Assembly (NCBI GenBank): GCA_016713225.1
Contig: JADJPO010000003.1
Coordinates: 310,001-374,000, forward strand
Reading direction: 5' to 3'
DNA: 64,000 bases
From: Kineosporiaceae bacterium
GTDB lineage: Bacteria > Actinomycetota > Actinomycetes > Actinomycetales > Kineosporiaceae
Shown here: positions 35,018-43,691 of the stretch, one piece after another
Numbering within the stretch: the first letter of the stretch is position 1
How the letters are laid out: every line of letters starts with the position of its first letter
Notes under the pieces: generated by a model
The model's input: only the letters and a program-made list of their open reading frames with translations
Database searches by the model: none
Told to the model about the DNA's origin: nothing
Program-made: the position numbers and the translations under genes

Positions 35018-36436
35018 ATGACTACCGCATCCACTCCTGCCCACCACGATGAGTCGAGTTCGTGGGACGGTGAGCAGCTCGATCTCGCCGACCGGCATGC
35101 GCTGCGCCGGGTCGCCGGGTTGTCGACCGAGCTCACCGACGTCACCGAGGTCGAGTACCGCCAGCTGCGTCTCGAACGCGTGGTGCTCGCCGGCCTGTAC
35201 GGCGGCGGCCACGAGACCTCCCAGGGTGCCGAGATCTCGCTGCGTGAGCTGGCGGCACTCGCCGAGACAGCCGGTTCCGAGGTGCTGGACGGCGTGCTGC
35301 AGCGACGCGAGAACCCCGACCCGGGCACCTGGCTGGGCTCGGGCAAGGCCGAGGAACTGCGCGCGCTGGTGGCCGACACCGGTGCGGACACGGTGATCTG
35401 CGACGGCGACCTGTCACCGTCCCAGCGCCGTGGTCTGGAGGACGTGGTCAAGGTCAAGGTCATCGACCGGACGGCACTGATCCTGGACATCTTCGCCCAG
35501 CACGCCAAGTCCAAGGAGGGCAAGGCCCAGGTCGAGCTGGCTCAGCTCGAGTACCTGCTGCCACGCCTGCGCGGTTGGGGTGACTCGATGTCGCGCCAGG
35601 CCGGTGGCCGGGTGGCCGGCGGTGAGGGCATCGGCTCGCGTGGCCCCGGTGAAACCAAGATCGAACTCGACCGGCGCCGGATCCGCACCCGCATGGCCAA
35701 GCTGCGCCGCCAGATCTCAGGTATGAAGGCCGCCCGCGACACCAAGCGGTCCGGACGCCGCCGGCACGAGGTGCCCTCGGTGGCCATCGCCGGGTACACC
35801 AACGCCGGGAAGTCCAGCATTCTCAACCGGTTGACCGGCGCGGGCGTGCTGGTCGAGGACGCCCTGTTCGCCACCCTCGACCCGACCGTGCGCCGTGCCC
35901 AGACCGCAGACGGGCGAACCTTCACCCTCACCGACACCGTCGGTTTCGTCCGCCGGCTGCCGCATCAGTTGGTCGAGGCGTTCCGGTCCACGCTCGAAGA
36001 GGTGGCCGACGCCGACCTCGTGCTCCACGTCGTCGACGGCGCGCACCCCGACCCCGACGGCCAGCTCGCCGCGGTGCGCGAGGTGCTCGCCGACGTCGGC
36101 GCGAGCGCCGTCCGGGAGATCGTCGTGATCAACAAGATCGACGCCGCGGATCCCGACGAGATCGACCGGTTGCTGCGGCGCGAGAAGGGCTCGATCGCCG
36201 TCTCGGCCCGCACCGGCGTCGGTTTCGCCGAGCTCGCCGAGCTGGTCGCCGCCGAACTGCCCCGGCCCGATGTCGAGGTCGATCTGGTGGTGCCCTACCA
36301 GCGCGGTGACCTGGTCAGCCGGGCGCACTCCGAGGGCGAGGTGCTCGACACCGAGCACTGCGAGGACGGCACCCGGCTGCGGGCCCGGGTCCGGCCCGAC
36401 CTGGCCGATGCACTGCGTGCCGTCGCGGTGGCCTGA
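35018..36436 (+). CDS. hflX: GTPase HflX
   Basis: 472 residues. A ribosome-associated GTPase that rescues or splits stalled 70S ribosomes under stress. N-terminal HflX domain with Gly-rich GERGPGETKIELDRR-like loop (RGPGETKIELDRRRI), G domain with P loop GYTNAGKSS, switch II DTVGFVRRLPHQ and G4 NKID. The ATG follows a clear GAGGGAG site, unlike its leaderless neighbours. Its place after dapF is conserved in actinobacteria. Confidence 0.95.
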   Translation: MTTASTPAHHDESSSWDGEQLDLADRHALRRVAGLSTELTDVTEVEYRQLRLERVVLAGLYGGGHETSQGAEISLRELAALAETAGSEVLDGVLQRRENPDPGTWLGSGKAEELRALVADTGADTVICDGDLSPSQRRGLEDVVKVKVIDRTALILDIFAQHAKSKEGKAQVELAQLEYLLPRLRGWGDSMSRQAGGRVAGGEGIGSRGPGETKIELDRRRIRTRMAKLRRQISGMKAARDTKRSGRRRHEVPSVAIAGYTNAGKSSILNRLTGAGVLVEDALFATLDPTVRRAQTADGRTFTLTDTVGFVRRLPHQLVEAFRSTLEEVADADLVLHVVDGAHPDPDGQLAAVREVLADVGASAVREIVVINKIDAADPDEIDRLLRREKGSIAVSARTGVGFAELAELVAAELPRPDVEVDLVVPYQRGDLVSRAHSEGEVLDTEHCEDGTRLRARVRPDLADALRAVAVA

Positions 36437-36485
36437 TCATCCCCAGTCCCGGCGCCGTCTGTCTCGTGAGGCGGTCGGCCTCACG

Positions 36486-36491
36486 TAGGCT
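36486..36491 (+). promoter_or_regulatory. -10 hexamer of dinG
   Basis: TAGGCT lies 6 nt before GTG 36498, which marks the probable leaderless start even though the following codons are out of frame as sequenced. Confidence 0.5.
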
Positions 36492-36497
36492 CGGTGC

Positions 36498-38590
36498 GTG
36501 GGGATCTGCTGGACGCCGCGGTGGCGGCGGTCGACGGCACCCCACGCGAAGGTCAGCAGCGCATGGCCGAGGCCGTGGCGGAGGCGATGACCAGCGGCGT
36601 CCACCTGCTGGTGCAGGCCGGCACGGGGACCGGCAAGTCCCTGGCCTACCTGGTCCCCGCGATCGCTCACGCCGTCCGATCCGGGCAGACGGTCGTGGTG
36701 TCCACCGCGACCCTGGCGCTGCAGTCACAGATCGTCGAGCGTGACCTGCCCCGGCTGGCCGATGCGCTCACCCCGTTGTTGGGGCGGCGTCCCACGTGGC
36801 AGGTGGTCAAGGGGCGGGCCAACTACGTCTGCCGGTACAAGCTCGAGGGTGGCTACCCCGAGGACGACGGCGGCCTGTTCGCGATGGCGGCGGCCGGCGC
36901 CCCCGCCCCGCTGGCCGGGCGCATCGGCCTGCAGGTGGTGCGGTTGCGCGAGTGGGCCGAGACCAGCACGGCCGGCGAACGCGATGAGCTGGTGCCGGGC
37001 GTGAGCGAGCAGGCCTGGCGGCAGGTCTCGGTCTCGGCGCGCGAGTGCCTGGGCACCACGTGTCCCCGGGCCACCGAGTGCTTCTGCGACAACGCCCGCG
37101 AGCGGGCCCGCCACGTCGACATCGTGGTGACCAACCACGCGGTGGTCGCGATCGACGCCTTCGAGTGGCGCAGCCTGCTGCCCCGACCACGAGATCCTGG
37201 TCGTCGACGAGGCCCACGAACTGGCCGACCGGGTGACGTCGGTGGTCTCCAAGGGCTCACCGTCACCGCGGTCGAGGTCGCTGCCCGGCGATGCCGTGGT
37301 ACCGGGGTCACCACGACCGAACTGGACGACGCCGCAACGGGTTTGGCGGCCGCGTTCCAGGTCGCGCCCGAGGGGCGGATCACCGACCTGGCGCAGCACG
37401 ACGACGATCAGCTCGGTGCTGCGGTCGTCGCGGTGCGGGACACCGCGCGCGGACTGATCAGTGCGCTCGAGGCAACCAAGCCGGCGGCCGGGTCGGGTGG
37501 GGCCGACGGCGCTCGGGCGTTGGCCCGGGCTGCGATCGGTGAGATCTTCGACGTCGCCGAGCGATTGGCCAGCGGGTCGGCCGCCCGGGGCGGGGCCGAC
37601 GTGGCGTGGCTGTCGCGGGTGGGTCGACCCGAGTCCGGCCCGGTGCGCATCGGTCTCCATGTCGCACCGCTGACGGTGGCAGGGGCGTTGCGCGCCAGGG
37701 TGTTCGACGAGCGCACGGTCATCGCGACGTCCGCGACGTTGTCGGTCGGCGGCAGCTTCGACGCGGTGGCGCGCTCGTTCGGTCTGAGCCGGGGCGAGGG
37801 TGGCGAGGGCGCGCGGGCATCGGCCTCGGGCAGCGCGGTCCGCGACCACGACGACGACCACGACGACCACGATGACGATGCGGTGCCGGCATCTCCGGCG
37901 GCGTGGACCGGGCTGGACGTGGGCAGCCCGTTCGACTACCCGCGTCAGGCGATCCTGTACATCGCGCGGCATCTGCCGGCGCCCGGTCGGGACGGGCTCG
38001 GCGAGCCGATGATCGACGAGCTGGCCGGGTTGGTCGAGGCCGCCGGTGGTCGCACCCTGGGGCTGTTCTCCTCCCGGCGTGCCGCTCAGACCGCCGCCGA
38101 GCTGTTGCGTGAGCGGCTGGACGTCCCGATCCTGTGCCAGGGCGATGACCAGACCCCGACCCTGGTCCGGGCCTTCGCGGACGACGAGCGCACCTGCCTG
38201 TTCGGCACGTTGTCGCTGTGGCAGGGGGTCGACGTGCCAGGCGCCTCGTGTCAATTGGTGGTGGTCGATCGCATCCCGTTCCCCCGACCGGACGACCCGC
38301 TGGGTACCGCCCGACAAGAGGCGGTGGCCCGTCACGGTGGCAATGCCTTCATGTCGGTCGCGGCCACGCACGCGGCCCTGTTGTTGGCCCAGGGCGTGGG
38401 GCGGCTGGTGCGCTCGGGTGCCGATCGGGGGGTCGTGGCCGTCCTCGACTCGCGCCTGGCGACGGCGCGCTACGCCGGGTTCCTGCGGGCCTCGCTGCCG
38501 CCGTTCTGGACCACCACCGACCGTGAGGTCGTGGTGGCCGCGCTGCGGCGCATCGACGTCCCGACCGGCACCGAAACCGTGGTGTCGTAA
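36498..38590 (+). CDS. dinG: DinG-type ATP-dependent DNA helicase, frameshifted
   Basis: An XPD-like iron-sulfur helicase of about 697 residues. Motif I VQAGTGTGKSLAYL, the four cluster cysteines (YVC…CLGTTCPRATECFC), then DHEILVVDEAHELADRV (motif II, DEAH) and the C-terminal GTLSLWQGVDVPG and QGVGRLVRSGADRG. Three single-base indels break it: a G missing from the run after GTG 36498, an extra C near 37183 before DHEILV, and a C missing near 37255 (GGCTCACC). The last two are compensating, so the DEAH box is out of frame in the open reading frame as sequenced. All are in G/C runs and are probably errors. A low-complexity Asp/His run (near 37848-37880) is unusual. Confidence 0.85.
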
Positions 38591-38607
38591 CCCGTTTCAG
38601 CCGGTGG

Positions 38608-39564
38608 TCACTGGACCGCGGCAGCTTCCTGGAGCGCCTCGATGGTGACCGCCACCGCGGGTACGCGCAGCAGATCGGTCGTGGTCAGGGCGTGGACCGC
38701 GCGCCGGCCGACCCCCGCGATGGAGCGCAGGGTCCCGGGATAGGTCGCGGCGACGGGAGCCACCAGCCCGGGCAACAGGGCCACACCCAGCCCGGCGGCC
38801 ACGAAGGCCAGCGTCGCCATGTAGTCGTCGGTCTCGAAGGCGATCCGGGGGGCGAATCCGGCGGCTGCGGCCGAGTCGGTCAAGTGGGTGCGGCACGGGG
38901 AGCAACCGGCGATCCACCGGGTATCGGTCAGGTCGCGCAGGTGTAGGCGGGGCTCGTCCGCCAAGGGGTCACCGGAGGCGATCGCGAGCAGACTGGCGTC
39001 CGACATCAACTGCACCCGGTGTACCCCGAGATGGTCCGCGCGCTCGGGGTGTTCGCGGTCGAGGTCCGGCGCCCCCGGGGGATGCGCTGCGGGGTCCGGC
39101 GAGGTGTAGTCGAACGTGACCGCGATGTCGCAGCGGCCCTCGCGTAGGGCAGCTGTCGCCTCGGGCGGCTCGGCCTCGCTGAAGTCGACCTCGACGTCAG
39201 GTGCGTTGTCGCGCAACAGGAGGAGTGCCGCGGGTACCAGGGTGGCCGATGCCGAGGGGAACGACATCACGCGTACCCGGCCCGCGCGCAGCCCGGCCAG
39301 GGCCGACACCTCACGTTCCGCCGCGGCGACCGTGGCGGCCACGGTGGCGCCGTATCGCGCGAGGACCTGGCCCGCCTCGGTCAAGCGAACACCGCGGGCA
39401 TGCCGCTCCAGCAACGCGGTTCCGAGTCGACGTTCCAGCCGCCGGACGTGCTGGCTCACCGCCGGCTGGGTGAAGCCGAGAGTGGTGGCTGCGCCGGTGA
39501 TCGTGCCCGCGTCGGCGATCGCGCGCACCAGGCGCAGCGAGGAGAGGTCCAGGGTCGAAGCCAT
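38608..39564 (-). CDS. LysR-family transcriptional regulator
   Basis: 318 residues: N-terminal winged HTH (LSSLRLVRAIADAGTITGAATTLGFTQPAVSQHVRRLE) and a type 2 periplasmic-like effector domain. ATG 39564 has TAGGGT 6 nt upstream. It is divergent from the class V aminotransferase, which is likely its target. It ends convergently 18 bp from dinG. Effector unknown. Confidence 0.9.
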   Translation of the reverse strand: MASTLDLSSLRLVRAIADAGTITGAATTLGFTQPAVSQHVRRLERRLGTALLERHARGVRLTEAGQVLARYGATVAATVAAAEREVSALAGLRAGRVRVMSFPSASATLVPAALLLLRDNAPDVEVDFSEAEPPEATAALREGRCDIAVTFDYTSPDPAAHPPGAPDLDREHPERADHLGVHRVQLMSDASLLAIASGDPLADEPRLHLRDLTDTRWIAGCSPCRTHLTDSAAAAGFAPRIAFETDDYMATLAFVAAGLGVALLPGLVAPVAATYPGTLRSIAGVGRRAVHALTTTDLLRVPAVAVTIEALQEAAAVQ

Positions 39565-39570
39565 AACGGG

Positions 39571-39576
39571 ACCCTA
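39571..39576 (-). promoter_or_regulatory. Leaderless -10 hexamer of the LysR gene
   Basis: Minus-strand TAGGGT, 6 nt, ATG 39564. Confidence 0.5.
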
Positions 39577-39635
39577 TGGGCAGCAGGTGAAGATCGGCAT
39601 TGTGTGATGCGGCGTGGCGTCGACACCATGGCCGA

Positions 39636-40755
39636 ATGAGCGATCCGGAAATCACCTGTTCGGATACCGCGTCTTCGTCAGAAGCGGCGTCAGCGGCGGC
39701 GTCGGAGGCGGGGTCGAGGACCGCACTGCAGTCGGCCTTCCATCGGGTTCCGGGGTACCTGGATGCCGCCACCATGGGCCTGCCGTCGATCGCCGGCGCG
39801 GCGGCTCTGCGCGCGGCGGTGGGGGAGTGGGCCGAGGTGCGGCCTCGGCGTCCGGATACGACGCTGCGGTGTCGTCGAGTCGGGCCGCCTGGGCTCGGTT
39901 GGTCGGGGTGCCGACGTCCTGGGTGGCGGTGGGGTCTCAGGTCTCGGCCATGCTCGCGCCGGTGGCGGCCTCGCTTCCCGAGGGCGCCAGGTGGTGGTGC
40001 CGGCGGGTGACTTCTCGTCGGTGGTGTTCCCGTTCCTGACGCAACGCGATCGCGGGGTCGTGGTGCGGCAGGTGCCGTTGGCCGAGGTCGCTGATCAGAT
40101 CCGGGCCACCACGTCGCTGGTGGCCTTCTCGCTGGTGCAGTCCGCCGATGGTCGGCTCGCCGATCTCGAGGCCATCCTGGACGCCGCCCGCCGCCACGGG
40201 GCCAGGACGGTGTGCGACACGACGCAGGCGGTGGGCTGGTTGCCGGTGGCGGCCTCCTCGATCGATGTCACGGTGTGCGCGGCCTACAAGTGGCTGAGCT
40301 GTCCGCGAGGGGTGGCCTTCGCCTCGGCGAGTCCTGAGGCGCTGGCCTGGCTGCGACCGGTCTCGGCCGGGTGGTACGCGGGTGAGACGGTCTGGGAATC
40401 GATCTATGGTCCCGAGATGACCCTGGCCGGCGATGCTCGTCGGCTGGATGTGTCGCCGGCATGGTTGGCGTGGGTCGGGGCAGCGCCCACCCTGGACCTG
40501 TTGGCGGCAGCAGGTGAGGGCGTCCGGTGGACCGGGGTCGAGCTCGCGGACGGCGTCCGGCGGGCACTGGGCATGCCGCCGGCCAACTGCCCGATTCTGT
40601 CCTTGGCCGATCCGAACGGGGCGGTCGAACGGCGACTGCGGGAGGCAGGATGCCGTTTCGCCACCCGGGCCGGCCGCCTACGCCTGGCGTTCCACGTGTG
40701 GAACGACGAGGACGACGTGGCCCGGGTGGTCGAGGCGGTGTCGAGCGGGGCCTGA
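39636..40755 (+). CDS. Class V aminotransferase (PLP), frameshifted
   Basis: Reconstructed length about 370 residues. Three frames are used in order: the N-terminus from ATG 39636 (FHRVPGYLDAATMGLPS), then from about 39840 (GYDAAVSSSRAAWARLVGVP), then from about 39990 to the stop (VVVPAGDFSSVVFPF). The PLP lysine is in TVCAAYKWLSCPRG and the aspartate in ARTVCDTTQAVGW. Each break is explained by one missing base in a G or C run (CG[G]GCC, GC[C]CAG). It resembles cysteine desulfurase or isopenicillin-epimerase-like members; substrate unknown. Divergent from a LysR gene. Confidence 0.8.
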
Positions 40756-40756
40756 G

Positions 40757-40999
40757 TCAGGCTCCGACGGCCATCAGGACGGCGCTGTGCAGCTTGCCGT
40801 AGGTGTCCAGCCCGTCGAGGAAGTCGTCGGGGAAGCGGAGCCTCGAGCTCGTCGCCCACGGCGCCCAGCATGAGGCTGGCGAGGTCGTCGTCCAGGCCCA
40901 GTTCCTCCAGGGAGGACTCGGTGGTCAGTTCTGTGGGGGCACGTCGAGATGCCGGGCAATCACGGTGCGCAGCGTCTCGTCGATGTGGTGTCCCTGCAC
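40757..40999 (-). CDS. Acyl-carrier-protein-like small protein, frameshifted and lacking the usual Ser
   Basis: From GTG 40999, behind AAGGAG, the frame reads HHIDETLRTVIARHLDVP. A missing C in the C run near 40938 leads to TELTTESSLEELGLDDDLASLML, and an extra G near 40846 leads to RFPDDFLDGLDTYGKLHSAV. The whole, about 80 residues, follows the acyl carrier protein pattern, but the phosphopantetheine-bearing Ser of the D-S-L motif aligns with Asp. It could be a degenerate carrier or a docking domain. A near-palindrome CACTGAGTG (41056-41064) upstream resembles a TetR-type operator. Confidence 0.45.
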
Positions 41000-41097
41000 G
41001 TCAGGTTCTCCTTGGTCGGCGATTCCGGCCCGGCGTGAGCGCAGGGCGAGAACATCACTGAGTGTCAATAGTAGTGCCCCACGGTGGTCGAGCGGAC

Positions 41098-41867
41098 TCA
41101 TACGCGACGAAGCACGGCCGTGACGCGTCCGAGAATGGTCGCCTCGTCCCCGGGAATCGGGTCATAGGCGGCGTTGTGCGGTAGCAGCCAGACGTGCCCG
41201 TCGCGCCGTTTGAAGGTCTTCACCGTGGCCTCGCCATCGAGCATCGCCGCCACGATCTCACCGTTGTCGGCGACCGACTGCTGGCGGACCACGACCCAGT
41301 CGCCGTCGCAGATGGCTGCCTCGACCATGGAGTCGCCCACCACCTTGAGCAGGAAGAGCTGCCCTCGCCGACCAGCTGGCGGGGAGTGGGAACACATCCT
41401 CGACGGCCTGCTCGGCCAGGATCGGTCCCCCGCGGCGATCCGCCCCACGACCGGAACATACGAGGGCTGGGGTCGCAGCTCGGAGTAGTCCGTGGGGTCG
41501 AACTCCCCTCGATCGGGCGCACCGCGTGCGATTCGCCGGGCATGCGTACCTCGATCGCGCGAGGGCGGTTGGGGTCACGCCGCAGGTATCCCTTGCGCTC
41601 GAGGGTGCTGAGCTGGTGGGCCACGCTGCTGGGGCTGGTCAACCCGACGATGGCCCCGATCTCCCGCATGCTCGGCGGGTAGCCACGGCGTTCCACCGAG
41701 TCGCGAATGGTCTCGAGCACGAGTCGCTGACGGTCGGTGAGGCCGTCGCCGTCGGCGGGGCCGTCGGGCAACACGTGCACCTCGCCACCGGGCGTGTCGT
41801 CGTGGGCGGCCTTGCCGGCCGCAGCCACGTCCGCTCGATCCGTCTGGTCGAGCCGCCGCCTCGTCAT
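41098..41867 (-). CDS. lexA: LexA repressor, frameshifted
   Basis: SOS repressor. From ATG 41867 (GGAGG site upstream) the N-terminal winged helix is intact (LTDRQRLVLETIRDSVERRGYPPSMREIG). Four missing bases then shift the frame, each in a short C/G run: near 41505-41508, 41427-41431, 41381-41384 and 41362-41364. Restoring them gives VGRIAAGGPILAEQAVED with the Ala-Gly cleavage site, VVGDSMVEAAICDGDWVVV with the catalytic Ser, and GEATVKTFKRR with the Lys, ending at 41098. A truly broken lexA would leave the SOS regulon constitutively on, so error is more likely. LexA boxes lie upstream. Confidence 0.9.
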
Positions 41868-41962
41868 GTCGTCCTCCACACAGTCGGGTCACTCGGTCAC
41901 GCAGCCGGGCCCGGGCTCGGGTGCGAGCTTCGTAGTCACCGTAGAACGAATCGCGACACGTT

Positions 41963-41978
41963 TCAAACATATGTTCGA
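41963..41978 (-). promoter_or_regulatory. LexA box of lexA (autoregulation)
   Basis: TCAAACATATGTTCGA on the plus strand; TCGAACATATGTTTGA on the lexA strand. It matches TCGAAC-n4-GTTCGA with one change and lies 96 bp before the lexA start. Confidence 0.85.
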
Positions 41979-42031
41979 GGGTGTCTCGACTCTGTCGGTG
42001 GGGGGTGATAGAACTCGGACACACGTTCGAT

Positions 42032-42047
42032 TCGAACGAGCGTTCGA
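42032..42047 (+). promoter_or_regulatory. LexA box of the divergent LysM gene
   Basis: TCGAACGAGCGTTCGA is a perfect palindromic SOS box 70 bp before the LysM gene start. Confidence 0.9.
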
Positions 42048-42117
42048 CGTCCGGCCGCCCGGCCGGGTGTCCGAGGACCGGGTGATGTCCGGCCCGAAAC
42101 CCGATGTGGAGGCACCG

Positions 42118-42572
42118 ATGTCGACCCTGACTCTTCCCCGGTGGCACACCCGTCCGCTCCCCGCCCTCTGGCGTCCCGCACCTCCCGCGCGTCGGCCCAA
42201 GCGCCCGTGCCGGGTGGGGTCGAGGGTGCCTCGTCGGGGCGCCACGCGCGGGCGTCGGGCCCGGTGCGCCTGACGCGGCGGGGGCGGCTGGTGGCGCGGT
42301 GGCTGTTGGTGCTGGCCACGATCGGCCTCGTGCTCACGGCCGTGGTGGGTGCGGTCCTGCTCGGCGGTGGGTCGGCGCAGGGTGGTGAGCATGCTGCGCC
42401 GGTTCCGATGAGCTATCACCTGGTGGCGCCGGGGGAGACGTTGTGGCAGATCGCCCTGCGGGCCGAGCCGGGCAGTGATCCGCGCGACCTGGTGGAGCAG
42501 ATCGTCGAGTTGAACCACCTGAGCAGCGCCGAGCTCCCCGTCGGGTTGCGACTCGCGGTACCGCGGCGATGA
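42118..42572 (+). CDS. SOS-induced LysM-domain protein (probable cell-division suppressor)
   Basis: About 151 residues if the start is ATG 42118, which has a good GGAGG site. That frame must shift by one near 42140 (a G probably missing in CCCCGGTGG) to join the coding frame; otherwise GTG 42141 starts a 143-residue protein. A basic N-terminus, one transmembrane helix (WLLVLATIGLVLTAVVGAVLL) and a C-terminal LysM domain (YHLVAPGETLWQIA) are present. Lying divergent from lexA behind a perfect SOS box, it matches the position of DivS, YneA and Rv2719c (ChiZ), which delay division during DNA damage. Confidence 0.8.
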
Positions 42573-42802
42573 GCGTGGGGGTCGGCCGAGTGGGGGCATC
42601 GGCCGAGTGGGGGCGTCGCGGATGACCCTCGCCCTGGGTCACGTCGGCGCTCACGTCGGCGTGTCCGCCGTCGGTGGAGGTGCCTGGGTGAGGGGCTGGC
42701 CTGCGGCGACGGGGTTCGTTCGCCGGCCTGGCTGCAGGGTGCCGGACGGCGTTTCCCGGCGTGTCGTGAGTTGCGCCTCCGGGGGTAGCGGCTTAGCGTT
42801 AC

Positions 42803-42818
42803 CCCCAGATCTAGTAGT
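42803..42818 (+). promoter_or_regulatory. Candidate NrdR box
   Basis: CCCCAGATCTAGTAGT resembles the NrdR consensus (acaCwATATyTwGtgt) through its central A-AT-TAGT core. It lies 160 bp before nrdR, where autoregulation and nrdJ control are expected. Confidence 0.45.
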
Positions 42819-42832
42819 TACACCGATGTAAG

Positions 42833-42909
42833 CCGTCCACATGTAGTCCCCAGCATGATCCCCAGGTTTGTGGGGGGTCGTCCACAGGTCATCCCCAGGT
42901 GCATCCACA
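42833..42909 (+). promoter_or_regulatory. Three DnaA-box-like TCCACA elements
   Basis: CCGTCCACA (42833-42841), TCGTCCACA (42878-42886) and GCATCCACA (42901-42909) share the 3' half of the actinobacterial DnaA box TTGTCCACA, all on the same strand. DnaA control of nrd genes is known in E. coli; here it is inference. Confidence 0.4.
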
Positions 42910-42977
42910 GAAGCCCTCGGGTGGCCGGTCGAGCTGGGTCGGCGGGGGTGGCGAACCGTGGAGAGGAGGTGGTCGGT

Positions 42978-43496
42978 GTGAACTGTCCGTTCTGCCGAAA
43001 CGCCGATTCGAGGGTTGTCGACTCCCGCAGCATCGACGACGGCACCTCGATCCGCCGTCGGCGGCAGTGCCCCGAGTGTGGGCGCCGCTTCAGCACCATG
43101 GAGACGGCGAGCTTGACGGTCGTCAAGCGATCGGCGGCCACCGAGCCGTTCAGTCGGGCGAAGGTGATCACCGGGGTCCGCAAGGCCTGTCAGGGTCGCC
43201 CGGTCGGCGAGGACGACCTGGCCCGCCTGGCTCAGCGCGTGGAGGAGAGTATCCGGGCCACGGGCGCGGCCGAGGTCGATGCCCATGACGTCGGGCTGGC
43301 GATCCTCGGGCCGCTGCGAGAACTGGACGAGGTCGCCTACCTGCGCTTCGCGAGCGTCTATCAGGCGTTCGACTCCCTGGCGGATTTCGAGTCCGCCATC
43401 GCCCTGCTGCGCGCCGAACGTGACGCCCTGACAGGAATGAACGAGCCCCTGACGGGGCACACCACACCGAACGGCTCCACCGCAGGTGTGATCTAG
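42978..43496 (+). CDS. nrdR: Transcriptional repressor NrdR
   Basis: 172 residues. Represses ribonucleotide reductase genes when dATP/ATP is high. Zinc ribbon CPFC…CPECGRRF (residues 3-37) followed by the ATP-cone (VVKRSAATEPFSRAKVITGVRKAC…). GTG 42978 is chosen since GGAGAGGAGG is 8 nt away and MNCPFC is the family start. The C-terminal 20 residues are an extension. nrdJ, its usual target, follows. Confidence 0.95.
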   Translation: MNCPFCRNADSRVVDSRSIDDGTSIRRRRQCPECGRRFSTMETASLTVVKRSAATEPFSRAKVITGVRKACQGRPVGEDDLARLAQRVEESIRATGAAEVDAHDVGLAILGPLRELDEVAYLRFASVYQAFDSLADFESAIALLRAERDALTGMNEPLTGHTTPNGSTAGVI

Positions 43497-43500
43497 AACC

Positions 43501-43542
43501 CCCGTCGGCGGCGCTGCTGGGGAAGGTGGCGCCGCCGACGGG
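43501..43542 (+). terminator. Terminator hairpin after nrdR
   Basis: A perfect 14-bp stem CCCGTCGGCGGCGC / GCGCCGCCGACGGG with a 14-nt loop begins 4 nt after the nrdR stop. Confidence 0.75.
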
Positions 43543-43691
43543 ACCACTCCGCCAACTCGACAGATCCTGCGCGGGCACCCCGGCGGCGCGACACCCCAGC
43601 AGCACGGACCACAGCACCAGTACGCCACCACATCAGACGCACATCAGACGCACCGTCGGCATCAGTAGCGATCATTGAGGGGAACACAGCG

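Larger units (their letters stand above)
42573..42977 (+). other. Non-coding region upstream of nrdR
   Basis: No gene is supported in these 405 bp. It begins with tandem TCGGCCGAGTGGGGGC-type repeats (about 42582-42616). The last 200 bp hold an inverted repeat GGGGGTA / TACCCCC (42781-42787, 42800-42806), an NrdR-like box and three TCCACA elements, so it is mostly the nrdRJ control region. Confidence 0.5.

Noticed and set aside
36494..36494. GTG 36494 as the dinG start
   Set aside because: It is only 2 nt after the TAGGCT hexamer, so it would lie upstream of the predicted transcription start.
42576..42616. TCGGCCGAGTGGGGGC repeats as a mobile or CRISPR-like repeat
   Set aside because: Only about two copies over 40 bp, with no spacers or flanking duplications; a local tandem duplication is enough.
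43543..43691. Cobalamin riboswitch upstream of nrdJ
   Set aside because: The 150-nt leader shows no B12-box-like core, and no convincing fold could be traced by eye. A covariance-model search would be decisive.
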